Source: a virus. From it: a DNA stretch of 23,778 bases. Below are positions 6,985-13,776 of the stretch, in pieces. The stretch lies in IMG/VR virus record IMGVR_UViG_3300027699_000201, positions 1 through 23,778 of that record; one strand, 5' to 3'. Below the pieces are notes generated by a model that was not told where the DNA came from, did no database searches, and worked only from the letters and a program-made list of their open reading frames with translations. Both the position numbers and the translations under genes were made by a program. Numbering within the stretch: position 1 is the first letter of the stretch; the number at the start of each line of letters is the position of its first letter.

Positions 6985-7404
6985 TTAAAAATCAAACCTT
7001 TCTTGATGCGCGGTCATTTCTGCCCACTGTTTATCTTCTTCTTCTTTTTTCTTATCTCTTTTGTAATTTCCCTTTTCAGGAATAACATGTCGAACACCTC
7101 CACGCGGATCACTCATATCACCATTACGTCGAGGAATTAAATGGATATGAGGGTACATAACAGTTTGGCCAGCTGCCTCTCCTACGTTTTGCCCTATATT
7201 AAAAGCATCACAGTATCCTCGTTTAAGCCAATCATATCCCCACTTATAGGCTGCTTCAAAACATTCTGTTAGATTTTTCCAATCATCATTTTTTGGAACA
7301 AAAAGAACATGTCCTTCTGTAACAGGAAATCCGTCTTTATAAACAGTATAATTTCTTGTATCGATTAAAATATCAGTCCAAGGTATTTCTTTTTTTTCTG
7401 TCAT
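6985..7404 (-). CDS. HIT-family nucleotide hydrolase-like protein
   Basis: A 139-aa histidine-triad superfamily protein. These enzymes hydrolyse or transfer nucleoside phosphates such as AMP-lysine or Ap4A. The N-terminal half carries TEGHVLFVPKNDDW (29-42). The signature is AAGQTVMYPHIHLIPRRNGD (77-96) followed by PRGGVRHVIPEKGNY. In the H-x-H-x-H triad the first histidine is Y84; H86 and H88 remain, so the middle (nucleophile) position is retained. The C-terminus is a charged helix. It lies between small-protein genes near a phosphoribosyltransferase, suggesting nucleotide salvage, but the substrate is unknown. Confidence 0.88.
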   Translation of the reverse strand: MTEKKEIPWTDILIDTRNYTVYKDGFPVTEGHVLFVPKNDDWKNLTECFEAAYKWGYDWLKRGYCDAFNIGQNVGEAAGQTVMYPHIHLIPRRNGDMSDPRGGVRHVIPEKGNYKRDKKKEEEDKQWAEMTAHQERFDF

Positions 7405-7405
7405 T

Positions 7406-7636
7406 TTATTCCTTCCATTCTAATATAGTCATCATTGTATGTAATCTTTTTCGAGCTTCATTAATATTAGGTGCAGGTACCCATGCAGTACCATTATTCT
7501 GTTCCATTTCTAACATAATATCAGAATGCTTATCTCCTTTTGTAAATTTAATAACGTCAGGTGTTTTAAATTTTAAAACAAATACTTCTGTCTTTCTTTT
7601 AAATTCTACAATATTATTCACGATATCCCCCCACAT
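7406..7636 (-). CDS. Small phage protein of unknown function (about 76 aa)
   Basis: A 71-76 aa soluble protein: NIVEFKRKTEVFVLKFKTPD, then DVIKFTKGDKHSDIML, ending in a helix NEARKRLHTMMTILEWKE. No catalytic motif recognised. Two starts are plausible: ATG at 7636, inside the end of the phosphoribosyltransferase gene, or GTG at 7621, which has a GGGGG run seven bases upstream and overlaps the upstream stop less. I keep the ATG but regard the GTG as nearly as likely. It ends one base before the HIT start codon. Confidence 0.65.
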   Translation of the reverse strand: MWGDIVNNIVEFKRKTEVFVLKFKTPDVIKFTKGDKHSDIMLEMEQNNGTAWVPAPNINEARKRLHTMMTILEWKE

Positions 7637-8084
7637 TTTCCCAGGGATACACTAACCATACATTATCGTCAGCTTTGTTTACTTCGTGACTCCAGTAATT
7701 TACACCTCCAAATTCGCTAGACAAATTTTCAGTTAAAACTGCAAAACGGAGATTTGGTTGACCTGTAATATTCCAATCTTCTTTAATCCAATTAAATGTA
7801 GCACCGGTATCATTAATATCGTCAATTATTAAAATATTTTTATTTAAAGAATCATTAGCCATTATTTTATTTGATTCAGATTTTTTAGTATCATCACGAA
7901 AGCTAACTTTTAATGTTTCACATCTAATAGCTAACATATTGCTTATTATAGTAGCTGGTATATTTCCTCCGCGAGTAATTCCAACAATATAATTAGGTAA
8001 CCATTTGTCTTTAGCCATTTGAATTACAATGTTAATACACATTGTTTCTATATCCTGCCAACTATAATAATGTTTTTTCATCAT
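7614..8084 (-). CDS. Phosphoribosyltransferase (type I, Gpt/Hpt-like)
   Basis: A 156-aa type I phosphoribosyltransferase. The PRPP-binding loop NILIIDDINDTGATF (83-97) is exact, and IVGITRGGNIPATIISN (33-49) is the pyrophosphate-binding loop region. Such enzymes attach a purine base to PRPP. The substrate base cannot be read; the tryptophan- and tyrosine-rich C-terminus (VYPWENVGGYRE) resembles xanthine-guanine type enzymes. Two consecutive ATGs occur at the start, and the first overlaps the stop of the cupin gene. A role in purine salvage is the default; handling of a deazapurine base is a speculative alternative given the neighbouring pathway. Confidence 0.88.
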   Translation of the reverse strand: MMKKHYYSWQDIETMCINIVIQMAKDKWLPNYIVGITRGGNIPATIISNMLAIRCETLKVSFRDDTKKSESNKIMANDSLNKNILIIDDINDTGATFNWIKEDWNITGQPNLRFAVLTENLSSEFGGVNYWSHEVNKADDNVWLVYPWENVGGYRE

Positions 8085-8512
8085 GAATATTTTTCTTTCA
8101 AATAAGTTTCATTATGAATCCACTTACCATTTTTAATAAATCCCCATTCTTGTTTCTTCACTCCCATAAAGAAAAGACTCCAGCAAGGAATTTCTTTATT
8201 ATCTATTTTTGATAATTCTAATCTATGTAAATCAGATGCTTTACAGTAACGAAAATGCCCTGGACCACACCAGTGTTTGCCTTCTGGAGTATGTTGCCAA
8301 TAACCTCCTTTTAAAATTAGTGTAGCATAGTTCCAAGGATGATCATGTAAATCATCTATGTCGCTAACTAAAATTTTATGTAATGTAAAATTGAAAGGAA
8401 ATCTTTTCCGATCTTGCAAAAATAAATAATACCGAATTAGATAAGGTACTTTATTAAAACGATCATAAATTATTCTTTTTCTATTTTTAAATAGAGCCAT
8501 CAACTTTTTCAT
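8081..8512 (-). CDS. Cupin-fold conserved phage protein
   Basis: The start is placed at ATG 8512, with GAGGAG five bases upstream; an in-frame ATG at 8536 has no ribosome site and would deepen overlap with the upstream gene. The 143-aa protein has a basic N-terminus (MKKLMALFKNRKR), then a cupin-like core: DLHDHPWNYATLILKGGYW (54-72) with H56 and H58, a HTPEGKHWCGPGHFRYCKA loop, H96 in DLHRLEL, and a final CWSLFFMGVKKQEWGFI. The three histidines could bind a metal. It is related, as I remember, to unassigned cupin proteins in marine phages. Enzymatic role unknown. Confidence 0.75.
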   Translation of the reverse strand: MKKLMALFKNRKRIIYDRFNKVPYLIRYYLFLQDRKRFPFNFTLHKILVSDIDDLHDHPWNYATLILKGGYWQHTPEGKHWCGPGHFRYCKASDLHRLELSKIDNKEIPCWSLFFMGVKKQEWGFIKNGKWIHNETYLKEKYS

Positions 8513-8879
8513 AGTGCTCCTCGTATGTGTAGTCATCTTTAACTAAATTATATACAGTCATAAACTTATCGTATTGGATTTTAAGACCTGGATATTTTTT
8601 AATCATTTCTTCTATTACAGATTCATTAGGCCAATCATCTGCAGCCTTAGCTTTTCCAAACTCTTTAATTTGTCCATTTGTGTCATAGGTGTATTGTCCA
8701 AGACCAGCACCTTGAGTATTATTTGTAGTTGACATACCGCCTATTTGATATTGGTGGGTTATCGGAGCCATTCGAGGTTTAGCATCTGTATTAATTGTTA
8801 TAGTAATACCGTCGTGTTCAAATTTATAATCTTCTGCTTCAGCAGGAGTTACATCCCATGTAAAATTTTTATCATTCAT
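8487..8879 (-). CDS. Phage protein of unknown function (130 aa)
   Basis: A 130-aa acidic protein. Residues 1-35 carry WDVTPAEAEDYKFEHDGITI, followed by a low-complexity middle rich in G, T, N and Q (QIGGMSTTNNTQGAGLGQYT) and a helical end with YPGLKIQYDKFMTVYNLVKD. No membrane segment, no recognised motif. The start at 8879 overlaps the stop of the glycosyltransferase gene by eight bases. The C-terminal repetition of YNLV, YTYEEHYEK gives an acidic tail. Resembles nothing I can name. Confidence 0.7.
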   Translation of the reverse strand: MNDKNFTWDVTPAEAEDYKFEHDGITITINTDAKPRMAPITHQYQIGGMSTTNNTQGAGLGQYTYDTNGQIKEFGKAKAADDWPNESVIEEMIKKYPGLKIQYDKFMTVYNLVKDDYTYEEHYEKVDGSI

Positions 8880-9957
8880 TGTTTATTACCTTATATAGTT
8901 TGTGCCCACTAAAATAGTTTTCTTTTAATTTGTTAACTTGTTTTTTAATTAATGGAAGATAAGAATCATAATTTTCTATATAGTCTGTTATTTTTGTTTT
9001 AATATGTTCTTTATTTTTTAGATAAGAATTATAATTTATAGTCCATTCTGAAGGATATTTAAATTCATTTAAACCCATTTCGTCATAACTTAGCCGATTA
9101 GGTACCATTGGTAATGCATCTACTAATGCTCCTTCATACCAACTAATACCTAAAGTTTCTTGTAGATTTGCACTAAAAATAATTTTAGCCTCACCTAATA
9201 AATTATGATATTCATTTTTTGTTAATAATTGATCTTGGCACACAATAAATTCATAATTAGGAAAATCATTTTTTAAATCTCTAAATATTTCAGGTTGTTT
9301 TTCAGGAGCAACTCTATGCGGAAATAAAATTAAATCTCGTTTTTTCATACCAGTATATTGAGCTAATGATTTATTTAAATATTCAAAAGGCCAACCACAA
9401 CGGATTATTTTATTTTTTTCTTTTTGTTTATTAATCCAATAATCCAATGCAGTATCGCCTTGTTTTAATTCATTTGAAAACATGTTAATATGAAAGTCTG
9501 TAGCATAAAAATTATGATCATATACCTCAAACATAGATTTTTCTGCATATCTACACCAGGGTTTATTTCCGATTAATCTACCTAAAAAGTCCGCCGGATC
9601 ATAAGAGCCTGCATGCCATAGTCCACCTAATTTAATTTTTACATTTAATAGCTCTGCCATATATTTTAGTTGTATGACTGTAGGATTCCATGCATCGGTA
9701 TATAAAAAGTAATCGCCTGTTTTTACTTTTCCTTTACAAAACATTTCTCCTATTTTTTCTAATTGTTTACTTTTATAAACATTAGTGCCACCAAAGTTTA
9801 AGAATGCTCCCGGAGTTGTTGTTTGAGGAGTTTCACCTCCACTAATAACAATAACTTCATTTTTAGTAGCTTTCTGTAATTGGTTAGGTAGATATTCCTT
9901 CCACTGTTTAGTGTATCGTGTATCTACTGCTTCTATGTCTACAATATAAACTGTCAT
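8872..9957 (-). CDS. GT-B glycosyltransferase (GT4/family 1-like)
   Basis: A 361-aa glycosyltransferase of GT-B fold. The C-terminal nucleotide-sugar half carries FPHRVAPEKQPEIFRDL (212-228), a typical domain-opening strand-loop-helix, and the EX7E motif from E267 to E275 inside NLQETLGISWYEGALVDALP, matching retaining GT4 enzymes. The N-terminal half begins MTVYIVDIEAVDTRY and includes LYTDAW and GLWHAGSYDPADF. Acceptor and donor are unknown. T4 glycosylates its modified DNA base, and phages also glycosylate virion proteins. Location between a QueD-like gene and purine enzymes makes a DNA acceptor worth testing, but that is inference from context. Confidence 0.82.
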   Translation of the reverse strand: MTVYIVDIEAVDTRYTKQWKEYLPNQLQKATKNEVIVISGGETPQTTTPGAFLNFGGTNVYKSKQLEKIGEMFCKGKVKTGDYFLYTDAWNPTVIQLKYMAELLNVKIKLGGLWHAGSYDPADFLGRLIGNKPWCRYAEKSMFEVYDHNFYATDFHINMFSNELKQGDTALDYWINKQKEKNKIIRCGWPFEYLNKSLAQYTGMKKRDLILFPHRVAPEKQPEIFRDLKNDFPNYEFIVCQDQLLTKNEYHNLLGEAKIIFSANLQETLGISWYEGALVDALPMVPNRLSYDEMGLNEFKYPSEWTINYNSYLKNKEHIKTKITDYIENYDSYLPLIKKQVNKLKENYFSGHKLYKVINNE

Positions 9958-10148
9958 CTTCGTTTTCGTGGGCTACTTTGCTTTTTATTTGCTTTCCAAG
10001 TTAAGTATTTTTGATAAGAACGCCATACTCTAGATTTTTCATTATAAAGATCTCTCTCATCAAAGACCTTACCTTCAAATCGGCAGTAATCACGAAACTT
10101 ATCTAAATCGTCAAAAATTTCGTTAATTGGAGGAAAGTTCGTAGTCAT
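9954..10148 (-). CDS. Small conserved phage protein (64 aa)
   Basis: The start is set at ATG 10148 because AGAGGAC lies about seven bases upstream; an ATG at 10187 exists but is inside the QueD-like gene with no ribosome site. The protein reads MTTNFPPINEIFDDLDKFRD, then YCRFEGKVFDERDLYN, and ends in a strongly basic tail (KKQSSPRKRR) that could contact nucleic acid. It overlaps the glycosyltransferase start by four bases. Similar short proteins appear, from memory, in T4-like cyanophages. Function unknown. Confidence 0.8.
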   Translation of the reverse strand: MTTNFPPINEIFDDLDKFRDYCRFEGKVFDERDLYNEKSRVWRSYQKYLTWKANKKQSSPRKRR

Positions 10149-10159
10149 TATTTTGTCCT

Positions 10160-10600
10160 CTAGTCTTTTGTATACTGGACATGGCAACCGTTTTCGCCAT
10201 CTTCAGATATATCAATGTGTACTTCTCTACTTGGATATCTAGCTGAAATTTTTTCATATAAATCATCAGCCATCATTTCACAAGATTTATAGTCTACATT
10301 TAGTTCCCCTTCATATAGTTCCTCCAACCATCTTTTAAATTGTATAAATTCTATATCTCTATCATCATGAAAAACTTCTATTGCTACTTTAAAATGAAAT
10401 GTATGTCGATGTAAAAATCCTAAAAATGATACATCAAACTTGTCACCAGTAGCAAGTTTTGGATCATCTAGAGCCGCAGGATATTTATGAATTCCTTCTT
10501 TTCGGAATGTAACCCAAATCATTCGATTTGCATTTCTCATAATTTTACTATGTCGTTCTTCCTTCATTTTATCCATAATCATGTCATCCATTTTATTCAT
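10160..10600 (-). CDS. QueD-like protein (6-carboxytetrahydropterin / 6-pyruvoyltetrahydropterin synthase fold)
   Basis: A 146-aa protein whose C-terminal 120 residues follow the PTPS/QueD pattern: H38 in GIHKYPAA, an HxH zinc-like pair H64-H66 in LHRHTFHFKVAIEV, RDIEFIQFKRWLEEL in place of the usual GMVxDFxxLK, SCEMMADDLYEKI in place of PTAENLAxWI, and VHIDISEDGENGCHVQY as the final strand pair. QueD makes carboxytetrahydropterin from FolE's product, feeding QueE. Related proteins in T4-like marine phages are often just called hypothetical. The first 26 residues are methionine-rich (MNKMDDMIMDKM) and the true start may be further in. Catalytic cysteine placement is unclear, so activity needs testing. 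Confidence 0.62.
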   Translation of the reverse strand: MNKMDDMIMDKMKEERHSKIMRNANRMIWVTFRKEGIHKYPAALDDPKLATGDKFDVSFLGFLHRHTFHFKVAIEVFHDDRDIEFIQFKRWLEELYEGELNVDYKSCEMMADDLYEKISARYPSREVHIDISEDGENGCHVQYTKD

Positions 10601-11138
10601 TATTTTCGTTTCCTAACGGTTCGTCGTCTTCATATTCACTCCATGGTGTAAAGACTTTACGTTTTTTTAAATCATGTACGGTGTGTACCCATACACCAGG
10701 ATTAGAATAGTTATAATCACGATCATCAATTTTAATACAAGCATTATAATTTAATTTCTCAATGGATGGTAATTTAACACTAATTTGAGATATAAACTTT
10801 TGATGTTCGTTAAAGTTACAATCAAGTACCCAATTGTGATATTTTATATCATAATCTAATGTAACCCAATATCCTTTATCAAGTAATTTAAATATAATAT
10901 CAGACCATAATTTAATTTCTCCTTGATGATTTTGAGATATATCTATATGGAAACTTTGGTTAGCTCCAAGATAAATGTGTGTTGTGTAACCCTTTTCAAT
11001 TTGTTCTAAAATATCACTTATAGGTTGGGCTCCCACAACAAATAGTGTATCAAGATCATATGCAGGAGTTTTTTCTACTTCGACGCCTGTGAAAAAGATC
11101 ACATCATCATGTTTACCTGTAAAATAGTCTCGTTTCAT
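10593..11138 (-). CDS. Conserved phage protein of unknown function (181 aa)
   Basis: A 181-aa soluble alpha/beta protein: MKRDYFTGKHDDVIFFTGVE, VEKTPAYDLDTLFVVGAQP, a HIYLGANQSFHI segment, KGYWVTLDYDI, SQISVKLPSIEKLNYNACIK and IDDRDYNYSNPGVWVHTVHD. These segments are familiar from T4-like cyanophages, again without a function. It overlaps the QueD-like gene by eight bases and starts four bases inside the YdcH-like gene's stop. A consensus promoter lies about 105 bases upstream, within that gene. Constant pairing with QueD-like genes in other phages would suggest a shared pathway; I cannot check it here. Confidence 0.8.
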   Translation of the reverse strand: MKRDYFTGKHDDVIFFTGVEVEKTPAYDLDTLFVVGAQPISDILEQIEKGYTTHIYLGANQSFHIDISQNHQGEIKLWSDIIFKLLDKGYWVTLDYDIKYHNWVLDCNFNEHQKFISQISVKLPSIEKLNYNACIKIDDRDYNYSNPGVWVHTVHDLKKRKVFTPWSEYEDDEPLGNENNE

Positions 11139-11344
11139 TCTAATTCCAGTTGCAACAGTTTTTCATTGATTCTACAAATTTCATCTTTTAATCGAAGTTT
11201 AGTAATTTTCATTTTACGAATATTATCATCTATATAACTATTATTATAGCAAGATTCTATAAAATTGTCAAGTTCTCTATGTATTTTTTCTAGGTTAATT
11301 ATTTGATATTGCAGTTCATTTTTTCGATTTTCAAAATTAGTCAT
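11135..11344 (-). CDS. YdcH/DUF465-like small coiled-coil protein
   Basis: A 69-aa protein, almost entirely helical. The segment LEKIHRELDNFIESCY followed by IRKMKITKLRLKDEICRINE matches the DUF465/YdcH pattern (KHxxLDxxI ... LKxxKLxLKDEIxxI), a small two-helix coiled coil of unknown role in bacteria. Start and stop overlap the flanking genes by 8 and 4 bases, which supports it as a real gene although a complete consensus promoter lies inside it (11243-11271). Cysteines C32 and C57 are unusual for this family. Confidence 0.75.
   Translation of the reverse strand: MTNFENRKNELQYQIINLEKIHRELDNFIESCYNNSYIDDNIRKMKITKLRLKDEICRINEKLLQLELE
11243..11271 (-). promoter_or_regulatory. Consensus sigma70 promoter inside the YdcH-like gene
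   Basis: Minus-strand TTGACA (11266-11271), exact 17-bp spacer, TATAAT (11243-11248), with TGC before the -10 giving an extended -10. It would transcribe the 181-aa gene (start 11138), the QueD-like gene and beyond. Both hexamers are perfect despite lying within codons. Confidence 0.75.
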
Positions 11345-12215
11345 TTTTTATCCTCACTTTGGAAATTGTATTATATTTTGAAATTTCATCAATGTAGTAT
11401 TGATTATTAAATGTAGGGTCTTTCACCAGTTTAGCAACCGGAAGAAGACCTATAGCAAGTTTTTTATCGCCTTTGTAAAAGCCTAAAGAGTTAAGAAAAT
11501 TTTCATTTCTGTGCCACCATTGATCAAATAAATGCATTTTAGAATTCATTGATCCTGTAGTAAAATATATAGACATATCTGATGAATAATATTTTAATGG
11601 TCTAATATTATGTTCACCTACTATATTATCATCGTCTTTAAAGACATCCCATAATGGTTTTCCTACTTCACAATAATTTACATAAACTTCTCCAAAATTA
11701 ATATTTTTAGAAAAGTAATCAAAATCATTATCATTTAGTAAATGCCTAGGTCGACTTTTAAATGTAATAACTATTCTCGGTCTTGCTATTAAATTATTTT
11801 GTTTATCTTCTAGTCGATGTATTAATACATTGTAGTCTGAAATACATTTTTTTATATTTTTTGGAGCCTCATTCCAAAATTCCCCTGGGGAGAGCACTCC
11901 ACCACGCATGTCTTCAAAATATTTGTGTAGTTGATTAAGTATTTCTTGATTTACTGGAATATCTAGTTTATATGGAATAAATTCCTTCCATTCGTTGATA
12001 GATTGTATACAATTATTAAGTTTAGAAACAATTTTTTCTGTTGGCCAATTATTTCCAAAATTATATAATCTATCATTTTCGAAAAGTTCTTCTGTGCGTA
12101 GAAGCTGAGCTTTAAGCTCTTCAGCCCATTTAACTCCTATTGGAGTTTCGTAAACAATAAATTCTAAAACAAGTTTATTATTGTTTTCTTCAAATTCTAC
12201 AAAAAAGGTTGTCAT
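11337..12215 (-). CDS. Unknown protein (292 aa) translationally coupled to the DpdA-like gene
   Basis: Not recognised. A 292-aa soluble protein with an N-terminal beta stretch (TTFFVEFEENNNKLVLEFIV), a helical middle (roughly 28-110), a strand RPRIVITFKSRPRHLLNDND (near 145-165), GEVYVNYCEVGKPLWDVFKD (about 175-195) and an aromatic segment HLFDQWWHRNENFLNSLGFY. The spacing of H, D and E residues in the second half is compatible with an enzyme, but no motif is assignable. Its ATG shares one base with the stop of the dpdA-like gene (TAATG), so the two are made together. That makes it a candidate partner or accessory factor of the base exchange reaction. Confidence 0.8.
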   Translation of the reverse strand: MTTFFVEFEENNNKLVLEFIVYETPIGVKWAEELKAQLLRTEELFENDRLYNFGNNWPTEKIVSKLNNCIQSINEWKEFIPYKLDIPVNQEILNQLHKYFEDMRGGVLSPGEFWNEAPKNIKKCISDYNVLIHRLEDKQNNLIARPRIVITFKSRPRHLLNDNDFDYFSKNINFGEVYVNYCEVGKPLWDVFKDDDNIVGEHNIRPLKYYSSDMSIYFTTGSMNSKMHLFDQWWHRNENFLNSLGFYKGDKKLAIGLLPVAKLVKDPTFNNQYYIDEISKYNTISKVRIKND

Positions 12216-13759
12216 TAAAGTTGTTCTTCTTCTAATACTTCTAACATATGTTCTTGTTCTTCAGAAAAATCTTCTTCGTCGAGATCATTTATTTTAGTAT
12301 TATCTTCTATTTCAAATAATGAATTAAACATGGCACTTGCATTAATAGACCGTTTTCCCGTTAATCCTCTAGTTCCAATAATAGAAGTCCAAAATTTATC
12401 AAATTCTTTTATAATAGCATTAGCAGTATCTCGATTGTCTGTCATAAAAATTGCTTCTATCACATCTTTAAAATAAATTCTATTAAATCTTTCATCTACT
12501 AGCATTTTTGGAATTATATTATTATCATATTGTCTGTTTGCTTCTTGTACTGCATTAATATGATGCCAAACATTATGTCCCATTTGAATTGCATAACTAA
12601 AAGAATCCCAACTAGTTTTGCCTTCTTTACCTATTTTATTTAGATCACCGGGCTTATAACAACAAATATCTGAAACTTTTAATCCGTCTGTTATAGGAGA
12701 ATTTTCAAAGTTTTTAAATATACCGTCTTGTAATACTGCATCTTTAAATAAACGATTATCTGTAGCATACTTTTTATCATCGATACTTGGAACCATTCGA
12801 TATACCCATTTAGCTCTATCTTCTGTTTCTGTTTGAATATAAACTTGTCCATTTGCAGTTGCTAAGAACGGACTTGCACAATCATATGTTATTGTGAAGT
12901 TATTGTTATGATATTTACGAATTGCTCGTTGTATGTCAGTTAGTAATACTGCCCATTCAAGTTTAGATGTACCTAAAAAGTGCATATAGTCATGTAAACC
13001 TTTTTCTAATAGTCCATCAAAACGTAATGCCACAAGTCTTTTTAATACTAGGTGTATATCACACATATTTTGACCACCCATCGACCACCCATTAAAGTGA
13101 TCTGTATATTTTTTAGGATCACAATAGTCTTTCATTTGCTGATACCAATCTTCAGCATCAGTATGATTTTCACCTTGTAATACATTTAAGAATTTACAAG
13201 CACCAGACTTGTTTTTCATAAAGTATTCGTTATTAATGCGTGTGGCATTTACAGCTTCTTGGTATGTTGTAATACCTGTAGCTTTTTGCCCAGCTGGTGA
13301 ACGTGATACCCAAGCAGGTATATCAAGTATCATACCGTAATCAGCATACGCATCAAGCCACGTTAGAACTTGTTCTCGTTTCTTTTTAGCTTTAGGACAA
13401 TTAGGATCTTTCCAATCACCTTCCCATACGCCTTTACCAATTTGGAAACCTCCCGAATCTCCTAGTATCCAACTGTTATTGCGATCTCTATTCCGTACCA
13501 TATCTTCTTTAGGAGAATGCTTATTTACATTTAGTTCAGCGTGTCCTGCACTGTACAATGACCAATGATAGTTGAATAAACCTTTTTGAGGATTTAGCCA
13601 ATTCATACTTTCTATATTGTTTGGAAAGTTTGATGGTATCCGGGACGTTTCTACGTATTCGTCATATCGTTGCTTTCCTATATAAGTAGCAAAGAAACCA
13701 CTTATAGCAGGTAGAAAAATAGCGTAGTCGTTTTGTTCTATTGTTAAATTTTTATTCAA
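12215..13759 (-). CDS. dpdA: DpdA-like DNA 7-deazaguanine transglycosylase (TGT superfamily)
   Basis: A 514-aa TIM-barrel protein of the tRNA-guanine transglycosylase superfamily. TGT landmarks appear in order: GDSGGFQ (100-106) with D101 at the general acid/base position; GMILDIPAW (142-150), where D146 matches the substrate-recognition Asp; NVLQGE (192-197), matching GLVQGG; GWSMGG (224-229), matching the GG(L/I)AVGE loop; HDYMHFLGTS (256-265); and TYDCASP (291-297), with D293 at the nucleophile of FDCVLPTR. The zinc site is degenerate: no CxCxxC, only C366-C367, and H395 in GHNVWHHI. It is longer than TGT (about 370-380 aa), with an acidic C-terminal tail. With folE, queE and a queD-like gene nearby, DNA modification (DpdA) fits better than tRNA queuosine. 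It lies 17 bases after gp45. Confidence 0.8.
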   Translation of the reverse strand: MNKNLTIEQNDYAIFLPAISGFFATYIGKQRYDEYVETSRIPSNFPNNIESMNWLNPQKGLFNYHWSLYSAGHAELNVNKHSPKEDMVRNRDRNNSWILGDSGGFQIGKGVWEGDWKDPNCPKAKKKREQVLTWLDAYADYGMILDIPAWVSRSPAGQKATGITTYQEAVNATRINNEYFMKNKSGACKFLNVLQGENHTDAEDWYQQMKDYCDPKKYTDHFNGWSMGGQNMCDIHLVLKRLVALRFDGLLEKGLHDYMHFLGTSKLEWAVLLTDIQRAIRKYHNNNFTITYDCASPFLATANGQVYIQTETEDRAKWVYRMVPSIDDKKYATDNRLFKDAVLQDGIFKNFENSPITDGLKVSDICCYKPGDLNKIGKEGKTSWDSFSYAIQMGHNVWHHINAVQEANRQYDNNIIPKMLVDERFNRIYFKDVIEAIFMTDNRDTANAIIKEFDKFWTSIIGTRGLTGKRSINASAMFNSLFEIEDNTKINDLDEEDFSEEQEHMLEVLEEEQL

Positions 13760-13776
13760 CGTAACTGTCGCTAGAT

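Noticed and set aside
10149-10187. Longer N-terminus for the 64-aa protein, starting at ATG 10187
   Set aside because: No ribosome site there; the internal ATG at 10148 has AGAGGAC at suitable spacing and gives the N-terminus typical of similar phage proteins.
12215-13759. Reading the TGT-superfamily protein as a tRNA-guanine transglycosylase for queuosine
   Set aside because: It is about 140 residues longer than TGT, lacks CxCxxC, and no QueA, QueG or tRNA gene is nearby. DpdA is favoured, although tRNA activity cannot be fully excluded from sequence.
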